Positions 20,250 through 30,421 of a stretch of DNA of 64,000 nucleotides are shown piece by piece; within the stretch, counting starts at the first letter, position 1; each line of letters begins with the position of its first letter. The stretch comes from Ophiosphaerella korrae. Its lineage: Eukaryota; Ascomycota; Dothideomycetes; Pleosporales; Phaeosphaeriaceae. The position numbers and the translations under genes were made by a program. The DNA lies in NCBI GenBank assembly GCA_028456385.1, contig JALNQF010000091.1:107484-171483 (forward strand). Reading direction: 5' to 3'. Under the pieces are notes generated by a model, which saw nothing but the letters and a program-made list of their open reading frames with translations, did no database searches and was not told where the DNA came from.

Positions 20250-23200
20250 ACTTAAAGCTAAAACAAGATAGCTAGTATAACCTAACGCGATCTAACTATA
20301 ACGTTAAAGACTAATAAGGATTACACTATATAGATAATTTAACTACAATCTAGATGCGTAGTATATAACATTTAGGATAAGATTAACCTAGAATCCTCTA
20401 CCTAGCTAATTTAGAGACTAGAACTAATTAGAGCTCTAGTAATAGCTAACTACACTCTAGTATTAGGTGTTAAGACTCTTACGTAGTAGTCTAAACTCTT
20501 AGCTACTAGTTATAAGGCTTTTAAAGAAGACCTTAAATACTATAAAATATTAGCTAAGTAATACTATAGCGACTAACACAAGTACAAAAAGGAGTAGTTA
20601 AGTCTTTAGTATATTATAACGTTTATCTAATCCTTAGTCTCGCTATATCTACTACGAACGTGCTACCTACTAAACTAATCTCTACGTTAGTAGCTATTAA
20701 ACCTAAAGTAAACTGTTAGCGTAGACGAGCGTATTAAGCAAGAGCGTATACGTAATAGATACCTTAAATTACTTAAGCTTATAAGAAGCCTAGTAAATTA
20801 GGATATATAGATAGCTAAGTATAACTATACTACTACTAAGGCTAAAACGTATTAAGTAGTAGAGTTACTATAAATTAATGTAATTACTTAAGACTTTTTA
20901 GTAGCTATTAAATACGTAGTACTAATTTAGTCTATAACCTTTTAAGATAATAGAAAGCTATTACTTAGTATAAACTAGAGAGAGATAATAAAACACTACT
21001 ATAAGTATATAATAGTATACTATCCCCTAAATATAGAAAGGCGTAAAGCTACTTTTATAGTAGATAATATCTTACCTTATGCTACTAGTAGTAATACTAC
21101 CTAGGGTAAGACTAGAGACGCCTCTCTTATAGATAGCGCACTACTTAATAAATAGGGTAGACCTTGTAATTAATATATATATAGTAGTAATGCTAACGTT
21201 AACTAAATAATAAGTTAAAAAGCTATAAGTAAATAATACCTAGCTTGTAAAAGACCTTACAAACTTAGTAATTACTACTATATTAATTTTAACAAAGTAC
21301 TAGATTAGTAGACTCTAAGTAAGACTCTAAAAGAGCTTATTAATTATAAATGTAAGTATAATATAACCTTGTAAAGACTAATAAAAGGATAGTTAAAGTA
21401 TTAAATAAAGCCTTATATAGAACTATACGCTAAGTTACCTTAAATTACTAAAATCTATAAGGAAGATTAACTAGAAGGCTAGTAAATATTAAGTATTAAG
21501 AGTATTTTTGTTACTAAAACTATAAGGAATACTTATAATACCTACTCTCTCTAGAATTCCTTTATCCTAGACTCTAGTTTAACCTACTATATTACAAATA
21601 ACCTAACTTGTGTATACAACTATTATCTATTAAGGCTAAATAATTATATATAGGTAGGCAAGTTAAAGATATAAGTAAAAGGATATAGATCTCTTACCCT
21701 TACACTAAAAAACTAGTTAATAGAAAATAAACTAGTTTTATATAACGTAGCTATATACCTAGATATCTTTTGTAACCTAGTCTCTTTCTAGCTACTCTAG
21801 TAGAGAGGAATATAGTAGAACACTTAATCTAAGCTAACAACTCTAAACAAGCCTAATAGATAAACAATTAGATACCTTACTAAGATCTATAGTTAATAAG
21901 TACTTAAGTATTATTTACTATACAATCTTATATACTAAGTAGCGCACTATACTTATAAACTTTAGACTATTAAAGTACTCGTACTACTATAGTACAAGAG
22001 ACTTAGCTATCTAGGACTAGCTATAATCGAACACCTTGTCTAGTAAGCTCAAGGGGTGCGTATAAAAGGAGTATCTATAGTCTAGTATAACGTATATAGT
22101 AAAGCTAAGATAAAGTAGTAAATTAGCTATATACTAAGAATTAGTTACAAAGGACTAAGAGAAAGACTCTCTATTAACTTCTACTTATATAAAGTATAAA
22201 GTGTTACTAAAGAGAAAAGCTAGATACTTATTACTAATAAGTACTTAAAACTATAGTAAGACTTCTACTTTACTAATAACTAGTTAGCTAAATTAATTAT
22301 TAAGATACTATTAAACTTAACTCTCTTCTTAAAGAATTAGTATAGTATCTTAGTTAAGGTAATTAAAGCTAATAACAAGATTACAATAGTAAAACTAGAG
22401 GTCTAGCGCTAGTTAAACTCGTAAGGTATTACTATTAAACCTTTAGCTCTAGATACTTAAGCCTAAAATAGAGAAGCTAAGCGAGCTAGAAGAATTAACA
22501 AAGAAAAGTTACGTACTATATAACTTAACGCAAATCTACTATAAGAGCTTTAGCTTAAAATTATATAGGCTAGAGTCTACCTATATAATTAAACGCTAAG
22601 TTACTTAAACAACTAGAAGACACTATATAAAGTATTCTTTACAAAAGTTACTAAGAATTAAGGAATTATAGTATTAATAAGAAAGCTAAACTTAGCCTAC
22701 TTAAAAGTATATAGGTGTAAAGCCTTTACAATAACTAATAATATATAGCGTAGTAAATTAAGGCTATAACGTTTAGATCTAAAAGTATAGATTAGCTACC
22801 TTGTAAGATACTAGTTATTAAATATCTACTAGATCTAGGTACTATCTATAGCTAAGGTAATAAGTATATAGGATATAATCTTTAACAAGTAAATAATCTT
22901 TAATAGCAAAATAGAAGATCTAATAGATAACTTTATATATTAAATACTAGAAGAGATTACTACTTATATTAAAACAATCGAGCTCTTAGCACTAGTGTAC
23001 GAGCTAGAAATAGAGTCCTTCTATAAAGATAATACTAAGTTAGATATATCTACAAATAATAAAGAAAATCTACCTAGCTACTACTATAGAAGAAAGATTG
23101 TAGACTACTATCTAACTCTTCTACTATTTCTACCTCTAGTAGTAATACTAGCCTATTTAATAACTAGAGACTAACTAGAGTTAATAGTACACAATAGATA

Positions 23201-24910
23201 TAGCTTATCTAAAACTATACTATAGGTAGTAGCCTTTATAGCTAGTACCTAGGTAGGTAACTTTAGAAAATACTAAAGAGAACTTGTAGACAAAGCTAAG
23301 ATAAAGAAGATACTTATAAAAGGACTAAAGCTCTACTATAATTAACTCCTATTACTACTCTTATACTAAATAAACCTAGAAAGCTATCTAATAGGCGAGT
23401 TATTTAAAGAAGCTAAGCTATCCTACCTAACTAGCTATCGCTAGATAAAATTATAGACTAAAGTACTAGCTAAACCTATCTAGCGTTCTAGCTAGTAGAT
23501 ACTAGACTATATATAGGTATATACGTACAAGCTTAATAAATATTATTAATTTATTAAATGCAAAGCTCGACTTGTAGTATAAGGAGACTAGTAACAAAAC
23601 GTTATAGTATAAGAGACTTATACTATAATACTAGCTAGCTAATCCTTTTAGATACTTATAGCTATTACTACTAAATATAATCTTAAACTAAAATAGTATA
23701 ATATAACTAACGCCTTTATTTATATAGTAATAGACTAAGAGATCTATATAAGAATACTAAGGAGATACTAAAAGAAGAGTATAATCCTTAGAGTCTAAAA
23801 GGCCCTATATAGTTTCTAGATCTTACCTCTCCTATAGTAGAAAGAATTTACGGCTACACTTAAAGCTATAGGCTTTTAAATAGTACTATACAAACTATAC
23901 TATATAGTTAAAGATAGAATTATTATCTTCTTCTACGTAGATAATATTATTATCGCATATAACAAGTAGAAGACTAAAGAAGTATAGTAAGTAACTAATC
24001 TTCTAAAAGAGAAGTATACTATTACTAGAGGAATAGATCTCTAATAGTTTCTTAGTATTAAAGTAATTTAAGATAGAGAGTAATATATAATTTAACTACT
24101 ATAGGCAGCGTATATTAACAAGATAAGTTAGCTCGTAGATAAACTATACGTCTATTACGATATACCTATAGCTGCTACTAAACTTAAGGCCTATACTAGT
24201 TTAGTAATACTATCTAAGATTAATAAATACTAACACAAAATTAGTTTACTTCTATTTACTACTATAACTACTTAGCTAGATATAGCTTTTGTAATATCGC
24301 GACTAGCTCGTTTTCTAGTAAACCTAAGCACTACTTACTATAAAGCTACTAATTAAGTACTTATATACTTCTCTTATACGAGATTAAGAGTACTCTAGCT
24401 AGGTAGAGGCGACTTATTATAAGTTACTAGTAATACTTCCTTTACTAATAATACTATAGACTAAAAAAGTTTACAAAGCTACACAATTAAACTTTTTAAT
24501 AGGCTTATTGTATAGAGAGTAAATAAGTAAGATATAGTTACTACCTCTATAACTAAAGCTAAGTTGCTAGCCCTATTATAGGTAGTAAAAGAAGTATTCT
24601 TTATATTAAAACTTCTTAACAAACTATACGTTAAGCTCCCTACAAACTATATTACAATCTAGTGCAATAATACTTAAATAATCTAGCTTGTTACTAAAGA
24701 ACTAGCTAAGCTACAAACTAAGCTTTAGCACGTTAATATCTACAATTATTAGCTAAGACAAGAGGTCTCTACTAGCTAAATTAAAGTAGAATATACTCTA
24801 TTAATAGAGATAATAGTAGATAGCTTTATAAAAGTCTTACTAGTAAATAAATAAGAAAGCTTCTTAAAATAGCTTAGACTAATAGAAGTAATAGAATACT
24901 AAACAACATA
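20250..24910 (+). pseudogene. Copia gag-pol: protease, integrase, RT, RNase H (dead)
   Basis: Gag-like sequence occupies about 20300-21400. A protease core reads ILDSSLTYYIT near 21560-21600 (family ILDSGAxxHxT; the Asp is kept, Gly is Ser). Integrase covers about 21900-22600, including a degraded zinc region and SYKGPRE-like sequence. RT begins around 23380 and has FFYVDNIIIAY at about 23928-23960, with YVDN (23934-23945) replacing YVDD. RNase H (about 24400-24880) shows SNTSFTNNTID, CNNTQ where CDNTQ is usual, and the region matching LRHVDIxxHWLRQE with His and Asp changed. Stops are TAG/TAA at Gln or Trp positions. The reading is by eye, but order and motifs are diagnostic of Ty1/copia. 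Confidence 0.85.
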
Positions 24911-25007
24911 TAAAGCACCTCTAGATAAAATCTAAGACTACCTCGAAAATCTTATACTTATCTTATAAATATCTAGCTTACTAACAAGTTACTAACCTAA
25001 AGGGGTG

Positions 25008-25559
25008 TATTAGATAAGTTATACAATTAGATACTCGATAGTATATATATATAGAGAGGCGTAACAGATTCTAGGTATACCTAGAATCTATTAATTAGCT
25101 TGCTTAAGCTAGTGCTACGATCTAATTAGCTTAGCGCATAGGCGTAACAATTGCTAAGCTACTAACCTTACTATAGCTAAAAGGATTATAGCCTCGACCT
25201 TTATAAACAAAGGAATTAAATAAAGAATCTTATATACAAGAAGATAGACTATATTAGTATAACTAATATAATAAAGAAACTAGTACCTTAATAGAAGGGG
25301 TGTTAAGGATCTCGCTTACTACTATCTTAAGAGACCTAGCTAAGACTACCGTATTATAGATATATAAATAGAGTGTAGGGCTAGAGATAGAGAGAACAAT
25401 TAATCTACTTAGTTTATACTTATTACTTTTAAGTTATAGGTAACTAACTAAAAAAGGGCTTTTCTAAAAGCCTTAGTATTCCTCTCTAATAAGGCCTTTA
25501 TATAGCTATTACAAAAAAGCCTTTTTATTAAATTACTATAACCTCTTTTAAATCTAATA
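25008..25559 (+). repeat. 3' LTR of the copia element
   Basis: Near-identical to 19263-19812; differences are almost all C/T or G/A. Where the 5' copy has the ctcgccgccgtctcgag block this copy reads ctcgcttactactatcttaag-like sequence. Ends aaatctaata followed by the TSD ccttt. Confidence 0.92.
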
Positions 25560-25564
25560 CCTTT

Positions 25565-26698
25565 TTACTCTTAGTTATTTTTAACTATATTTCTTTATCC
25601 TTTTTATAGTCCTTACTTCTATAGTTTTTTATAAAGTGTCTTAGTTTTCTATATTTATAATATACTATATCCTTTTTCTTTATTAATTAGTAGTTCTTTA
25701 CGTAGTAGCCTTTCTTGCTATAGTTAAAGTACGTAAAGTCTTTTTTTTTCTTCCTATTCTTGTTAGCGTTAAGGATTATAAGGTCTCTAGTATCTTAGTT
25801 TCTAGGTTAGGTACTATACTTGTTCTTCTTCTATTCTTAAAGATTATTATTAATTTGTATTACTTATTACTTTAGAGCTTCTAATATCCTTAGTTTCTCT
25901 ATATAGATTATTTTGTATTAGATTTTCTTATTTAATCCTTGTTTAAATCGTAATATTAGAGCTAATTTATTCTATTCTATGTTTTGCGATAGTTGTTTAA
26001 AATATAATACATACTCTAGAATACTCTTATTCTGTTTTAGCCTTTTAAGTTTTTCTTTAGCTTATTAGGTAATATTTATATCCCTAAATACTACTTTTAT
26101 TCGCCTAGTAAAGTATTTATAACTTCTAAAAATAGCTCTAGTTTTATCCTTTTAGTTTATTAGAGTATATATTATATAGTCTATCTAGTAAGGTTTAAAC
26201 TATCTTATTATATCTTTCTTGAAGTGCATTCTAATATATATTACTTTTTTCTCTTCTATATTAAAGTATAGTACTTGTATATCTATCTAGAGTTATACTA
26301 ATACTATAAAGAGTCTTAGTTATTCTCTTGTTCTATTAAATTTTCTAAGGACAGGTATCTTAGGTAGTTTCTTCGTCGCACTTATTTCTAGTTATTAGGT
26401 AATTAGTTCTATTTAGTTCTAACCTTTAATAATAGCTTTAATTTATACTTTATTTTACTTTACGTAGTCTTATAGTTCTTTATTCTATATTTCTAAAGCT
26501 TTAATTACTATCTTTATATCTTCTTTGTCGTTAATTAATTTATTAATATAATCCTTAATCGTTTCCAATATAGTACTATCTAACTTATAGCTACTCTTAG
26601 GGGCTTTACTTATTTATTTAGTTAAACTTTCTACTATTATGTTAGCTAGACCGCGCGCTACTTACGCTTCGCTTCTCCTAATAACTAAATTAGCAAGG
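25565..26698 (-). pseudogene. Chromovirus K gag with two degraded zinc knuckles
   Basis: The 5' half of K, right of the copia insertion, read right to left from the 5' LTR. Two CCHC-type knuckles are recognisable at about 25743-25605 as YFNYSKKGYYVKNY and YYKYRKLRHFIKNY, with Tyr where Cys is expected (TGC/TGT to TAC/TAT). Upstream capsid-like sequence is alpha-helical and charged and matches D, E, G and H. No tRNA primer site of the usual TGG type sits directly next to the LTR; the sequence there reads caccttgctaatttag. Confidence 0.75.
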
Positions 26699-27156
26699 TG
26701 TTATAGGTGTTACTAGGGTCGACTTCCTAGTACTATAGTTATTAGTAGATAGAGAGGTAATAACAAAAGCTTATATTATAATCTATAATAGGCTATAAAT
26801 AGTAGAAGATGTTTTGCAACTATCTTAGTATTATTACTTGTAGTTAATAATTAAATTGCCAATACTATCCTAGTAATAAGTATTGTTACTAACTATATAT
26901 TCGTAGTAATCTGTTTGTATAACCTTATAGATTACTACTAATCTATCTATACGTAATTATAGATTACCTTGATTTGTTAGTACGTTATTATAGATTACTA
27001 CTAATCTATCTACACGTAACTATAGATTACTACTACGTGTCCTAATTGTAAGTAGTTTCCTAATTAAAGTTATTACCCTACTCGTCCTATACTTTGTTAG
27101 CGCCTAAGTTAGGACTAATTAGTTCTAACTCGATTTCTTCTGTTACTCCTATAACA
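26699..27156 (-). repeat. 5' LTR of chromovirus K (subtype a)
   Basis: Direct repeat of 13798-14255, same length. It best preserves the terminal inverted repeat tgttatagg...cctataaca. Differences from the other copy are C/T or G/A, with each copy keeping the ancestral base at different sites. Followed by TSD ttatt. Confidence 0.92.
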
Positions 27157-27161
27157 TTATT

Positions 27162-29935
27162 ACTTTTAAGTATTTTTTTCTAAGTCTTTTAATCCTACTA
27201 GGTTAGTTATATTCTAGGTACTCTCTTACTATATTTATATTAGCTATAAAACTAGTAGAGCGTATAGGTATAATAGAGAGTACCTTAGTAGAGCCTAAGA
27301 GTTTATAAGCTCTATATCTAACGATTTTTCTATTTATAGCTTTTACTATTACTTAGTTAAGAATATTAGTATTTATTACGTATAGGTATAAGCTATTCTA
27401 AGATAGAGCTACTAGTAGTCCTTTAGGGCTTTAAAGCGTCTCTCCTAAGTCTTTAGTTATACTTACTATTACTCTTATATTTATAAACTCTTCTAACTTA
27501 TCTACTATAAAAGTAGGCTTTATAAGCTTCTTAAGAAGGTCTAGTATATTAGCTAAGAGTATTTATATAAGTAGAGATACTAGCGCTTCTATAACTTTTT
27601 ATATTACTTCTTTAGTATTTAGTTCTAGGGTATTAATCTACTTAAGCTTTTTTACGTAGTTCTTTTGTTTATCTATTTTTTTAAGAAGTTATTCTAGATC
27701 TATTTCTATTTCTATATTATTAAATTAGGTCTACTTAGATTTAAAAAATTTAGCCTCTTTTTTGTAATTATTTTATATAGCTAGAATAGGTACTAAAGGC
27801 CTTTAAGTCCTAAACCCTACTATAGTAATATATATAGTTTTAGTAATATCTTCTTCTACTAGATTTTCTTTTATTTTTAGTTACTATATCTAGAATCTAT
27901 TGTATTCTTCTACGCTTACTATTCTATCTTCTTCTAAATTATCTATTATACTCCTAAGTAAGTTTATTACTACTATTATCTAAGGCTATACTAGCTATTA
28001 TATTATAGGGTTTAGCGTTACCTAAGGGTCTATTTCTCTATACTTTAGGTCTCGTATTCTCTACTAGATATACTAGATTATTATATTATTCTAGTTACCT
28101 TTTACTCTAATCTATTTAATAAACTCTTAGTTAGTTTACTCTATACTTTATTAGTATCTTTTAGTTTCTAGATTAAACTAAATCTATCTATTAAGTATTA
28201 AGGCTTTTCTTTCCTTATAGTTATTAACGTAGTAATTTAGGTCTCTATACCTAATATAACTACAAAAGTCTAAACTTATACCTACTACGTTATTTTAAAA
28301 TTATCGCTCTATTGTAAAAAGTATTACAAACTATAGGCTTACTATAGCTTAAGGAGTCTATAAATATTTATTTACCTTAATTTATCTTTCTATAACTAAG
28401 TATACTTCTAGTAGCTAGATAAGTTCTTAGGCTCTAGCGTTTAGATTATTTATAGCTATAAGAGTAATTACTTAGAGTTTTATTATTTTAAAGTATTCTA
28501 TAAGATTATTAACTTCTAATTATATAACTTCTATTTCTAGAGGTATTTAGACTCTCCTCTATCCTTAAGTCTAGTTATAAGAGTTAGGTATAAGCTTTAT
28601 ATTAGGAGGCCTAAATATTCCTTTAGGTTTTGTATATAGCTATTTTCTATAGCTTATAAGCTTTAGTATACTTGTAGTTTCTTTAAAGGCTAAGTTAAAA
28701 CGTTTTACTTATAGGTCTCTCTATACTAGCTAGTTAAGGTACTTCTAAATTATTTAAAAGTTAAAATCTTCTATATTTTTATTACTTAAGTTAGATTTAT
28801 TAAAGACTTTTTATAGATAGTACTTATTAAGTCCTTTTACTAGGTAGTATGTCTTTATAGCCCTTATAACTATTTCTACTTTCTAGTACTTTGTAAACTA
28901 AAGGCTAAAGTTATTAAAGTAGTCTTAGAGAGAGAGGTTGTCTATAAGTAAGTATTACTATAGCTAGGTTTAAAGTACTTCTTTTATCTCCTCTTATTAT
29001 ACTTTATTAGACTCTTAGAACTTATTTCTTATTACTTCTTTAACTTTTACCTAATCTTTAGCTTTCTCTACCTTTATAAACTTAGTTATACTTTATTTAA
29101 TAATATCTTTTCTTATCTTATTACTAAACGCGATAATATTATAGATCTAGTCTCTAATAAGCTATCTATAAAAGATTACTTATTCCTTAATACTATCTAG
29201 AAACTCTATTATATTAGTACTAATAAACTTAAACTTTTTATCTATAAATAGGTTTTATTTGCTAATATATACTATACTACTCTATTCTACTATTGTTTTA
29301 ATAGCTACTATAAGCTAGCTAAATATCTTTAAAGATATTTTAATTATCAGTTAAGGTATATTTAAGATAGTAGAGCTATTATCTATTATTAGTATACTAA
29401 TTCTTTTAGGTATATTCTATAGTCCTTTAAGTATTAGGTTTAGGAGTCCTAAGTTATATAAGGAAGTTCTTAGCTAGTAGAGAGATAGCCTTAGTATAGT
29501 CTCTTTATTAGATAATAGGTTAGATCTTATAGCTTAGGATTACTTTATAATATTCTTTTTTTTACTACTCTCTTTATACGTTATTTATCTATAATTATAG
29601 TATACTACTTACTACTACTAAGCTATTTCTTCTTACTATACTACTTGTTATTCTTTTCTATCTTTACTATTTTCTTACTAGTTATTTTTTCTATTTTAAT
29701 ATTCCTATTGTCTATACTTCTACTAGCTATTTATTAGGTACCTAAGGGCTTATTAAGAGCTTTTCTAATATTTCCTATTAGCCTCTTTATTTTTAGCTAG
29801 TTATACTACCTACTTTTCGTACTACCTATAGCCCTTTAGGTCTTAGGCTCTATATATTTATAGCGTGTTCTTATTTTTATACTTATACTTATACTATACT
29901 TATTCTTCTATAAAATAAGTTAGCTTATCCTTAGT
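27162..29935 (-). pseudogene. Gag-like region of the outer gypsy element
   Basis: Between the 5' LTR side of the outer element and the K insertion. One minus frame near 29250-29000 reads as a coherent charged helical protein (FKFISTNIIEFLDSIKE, then KIRKDIIK and KFIKVEKAKD) interrupted only by TAG/TAA, which fits a capsid. Position and orientation support gag. I see no zinc knuckle with certainty, and the boundary with pol is lost at the K insertion. Confidence 0.5.
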
Positions 29936-29940
29936 TTTAT

Positions 29941-30085
29941 ATATATACCTATTCCTATACCTATTCCTATACCTATTCCTATGCCTATTCCTATACCTAT
30001 TCCTATATCTATCCCTATACCTATTCCTATACTTATTCCTATATCTATTCCTATACCTATTCCTATACCTATTCTTGTACCTTAC
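29941..30085 (-). repeat. 12-bp minisatellite, (Gly-Ile)n-like, at the 5' end of the outer gypsy element
   Basis: About twelve tandem units of cctattcctata on the plus strand, with occasional C/T changes. On the minus strand the unit is tataggaatagg, a multiple of three that could encode alternating Gly-Ile. It lies about 70-220 bp inside the 5' LTR, in the leader or gag N-terminus. Confidence 0.9.
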
Positions 30086-30139
30086 GTAATAGTGCGTAAG
30101 CTAGCGCTCCTAAAGCTAAGGTTATAGGTTTAAGTTTTA

Positions 30140-30153
30140 TATTAGTCGCTATT
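30140..30153 (-). other. Possible tRNA primer-binding site of the outer gypsy element
   Basis: A few bases inside the 5' LTR the minus strand reads tagcgact, which would be TGGCGACT before a G-to-A change, a plausible match to a tRNA 3' end. Position fits; identity is speculative. Confidence 0.25.
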
Positions 30154-30156
30154 TAT

Positions 30157-30421
30157 TGTAGGGTTATATACTCTATATAGATCTAGGGCCTAAGAGCTTA
30201 TTAGTCTTAGGGAACTTAAACTTTATTAGCTAAACTAATTCTAAACATTATTTATACTCCTATAGATTATATCCTATAACCTAAAGGCTTATAGGCTGCG
30301 CTTCTATTATATACCTCTCCTCCTTAATAGTTTACCTTCTTATAAGCCCTTAGTACCTATATTTCTCTAGTAACTACTTACCTTCTTTTTACTATTCCTT
30401 TCTTTATAATACTCTACTATA
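30157..30421 (-). repeat. 5' LTR of the outer gypsy element
   Basis: Direct repeat of 5867-6127 beginning tgtagggtta and ending near tactctactata. Right of it the sequence switches to an unrelated plus-strand gypsy pol. Ends uncertain by about 10 bp. Confidence 0.75.

Larger units (their letters stand above)
19263..25559 (+). mobile_element. Ty1/copia retrotransposon nested in chromovirus K
   Basis: LTRs at 19263-19812 (550 bp) and 25008-25559 (552 bp) with a perfect 5-bp TSD, ccttt, at 19258-19262 and 25560-25564. A purine tract (aaaggggtg) precedes the right LTR, so the element reads left to right. Order of domains is protease, integrase, RT, RNase H, the copia order. The empty site survives in element H near 61430, confirming the boundaries. 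It keeps more CpG and CA/TG than its host, as expected for the youngest insertion. RT reads YVDN instead of YVDD, so it is inactive. Confidence 0.95.
13798..27156 (-). mobile_element. Chromovirus K (Ty3/gypsy, chromodomain clade), split by a copia element
   Basis: LTRs of 458 bp at 13798-14255 and 26699-27156, flanked by a perfect 5-bp TSD, ttatt, at 13793-13797 and 27157-27161. LTR ends are TGTTATAGG...CCTATAACA, best kept in the right copy. The element reads right to left: 5' LTR, gag with zinc knuckles at about 25743-25605, copia insertion, protease (about 18118), RT (17209-17198), RNase H, integrase with chromodomain, pol stop at 14908-14906, antisense ORF, 3' LTR. Without copia the internal region is about 6.1 kb, the same as intact relative H. 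K is inserted into the outer gypsy element. Confidence 0.9.
5867..30421 (-). mobile_element. Large Ty3/gypsy retrotransposon (outer host element) containing nested chromovirus K
   Basis: It is delimited by two direct copies of a roughly 260-bp repeat at 5867-6127 and 30157-30421. A purine run on the minus strand (aagaggggaggta) lies directly inside the left copy, as a polypurine tract beside a 3' LTR should, so the element reads right to left. Removing nested K leaves about 10.6 kb of internal DNA: gag-like sequence (30156-27162), pol (13792-9372) and a further 3.2 kb before the 3' LTR. RT reads YIDN at 12010-11999, so it is inactive. Flanking 5-mers do not match (agtat left, atacc right), and the flanks belong to different elements, so the insertion site has been rearranged or LTR ends are off by a few bases. 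Confidence 0.7.
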
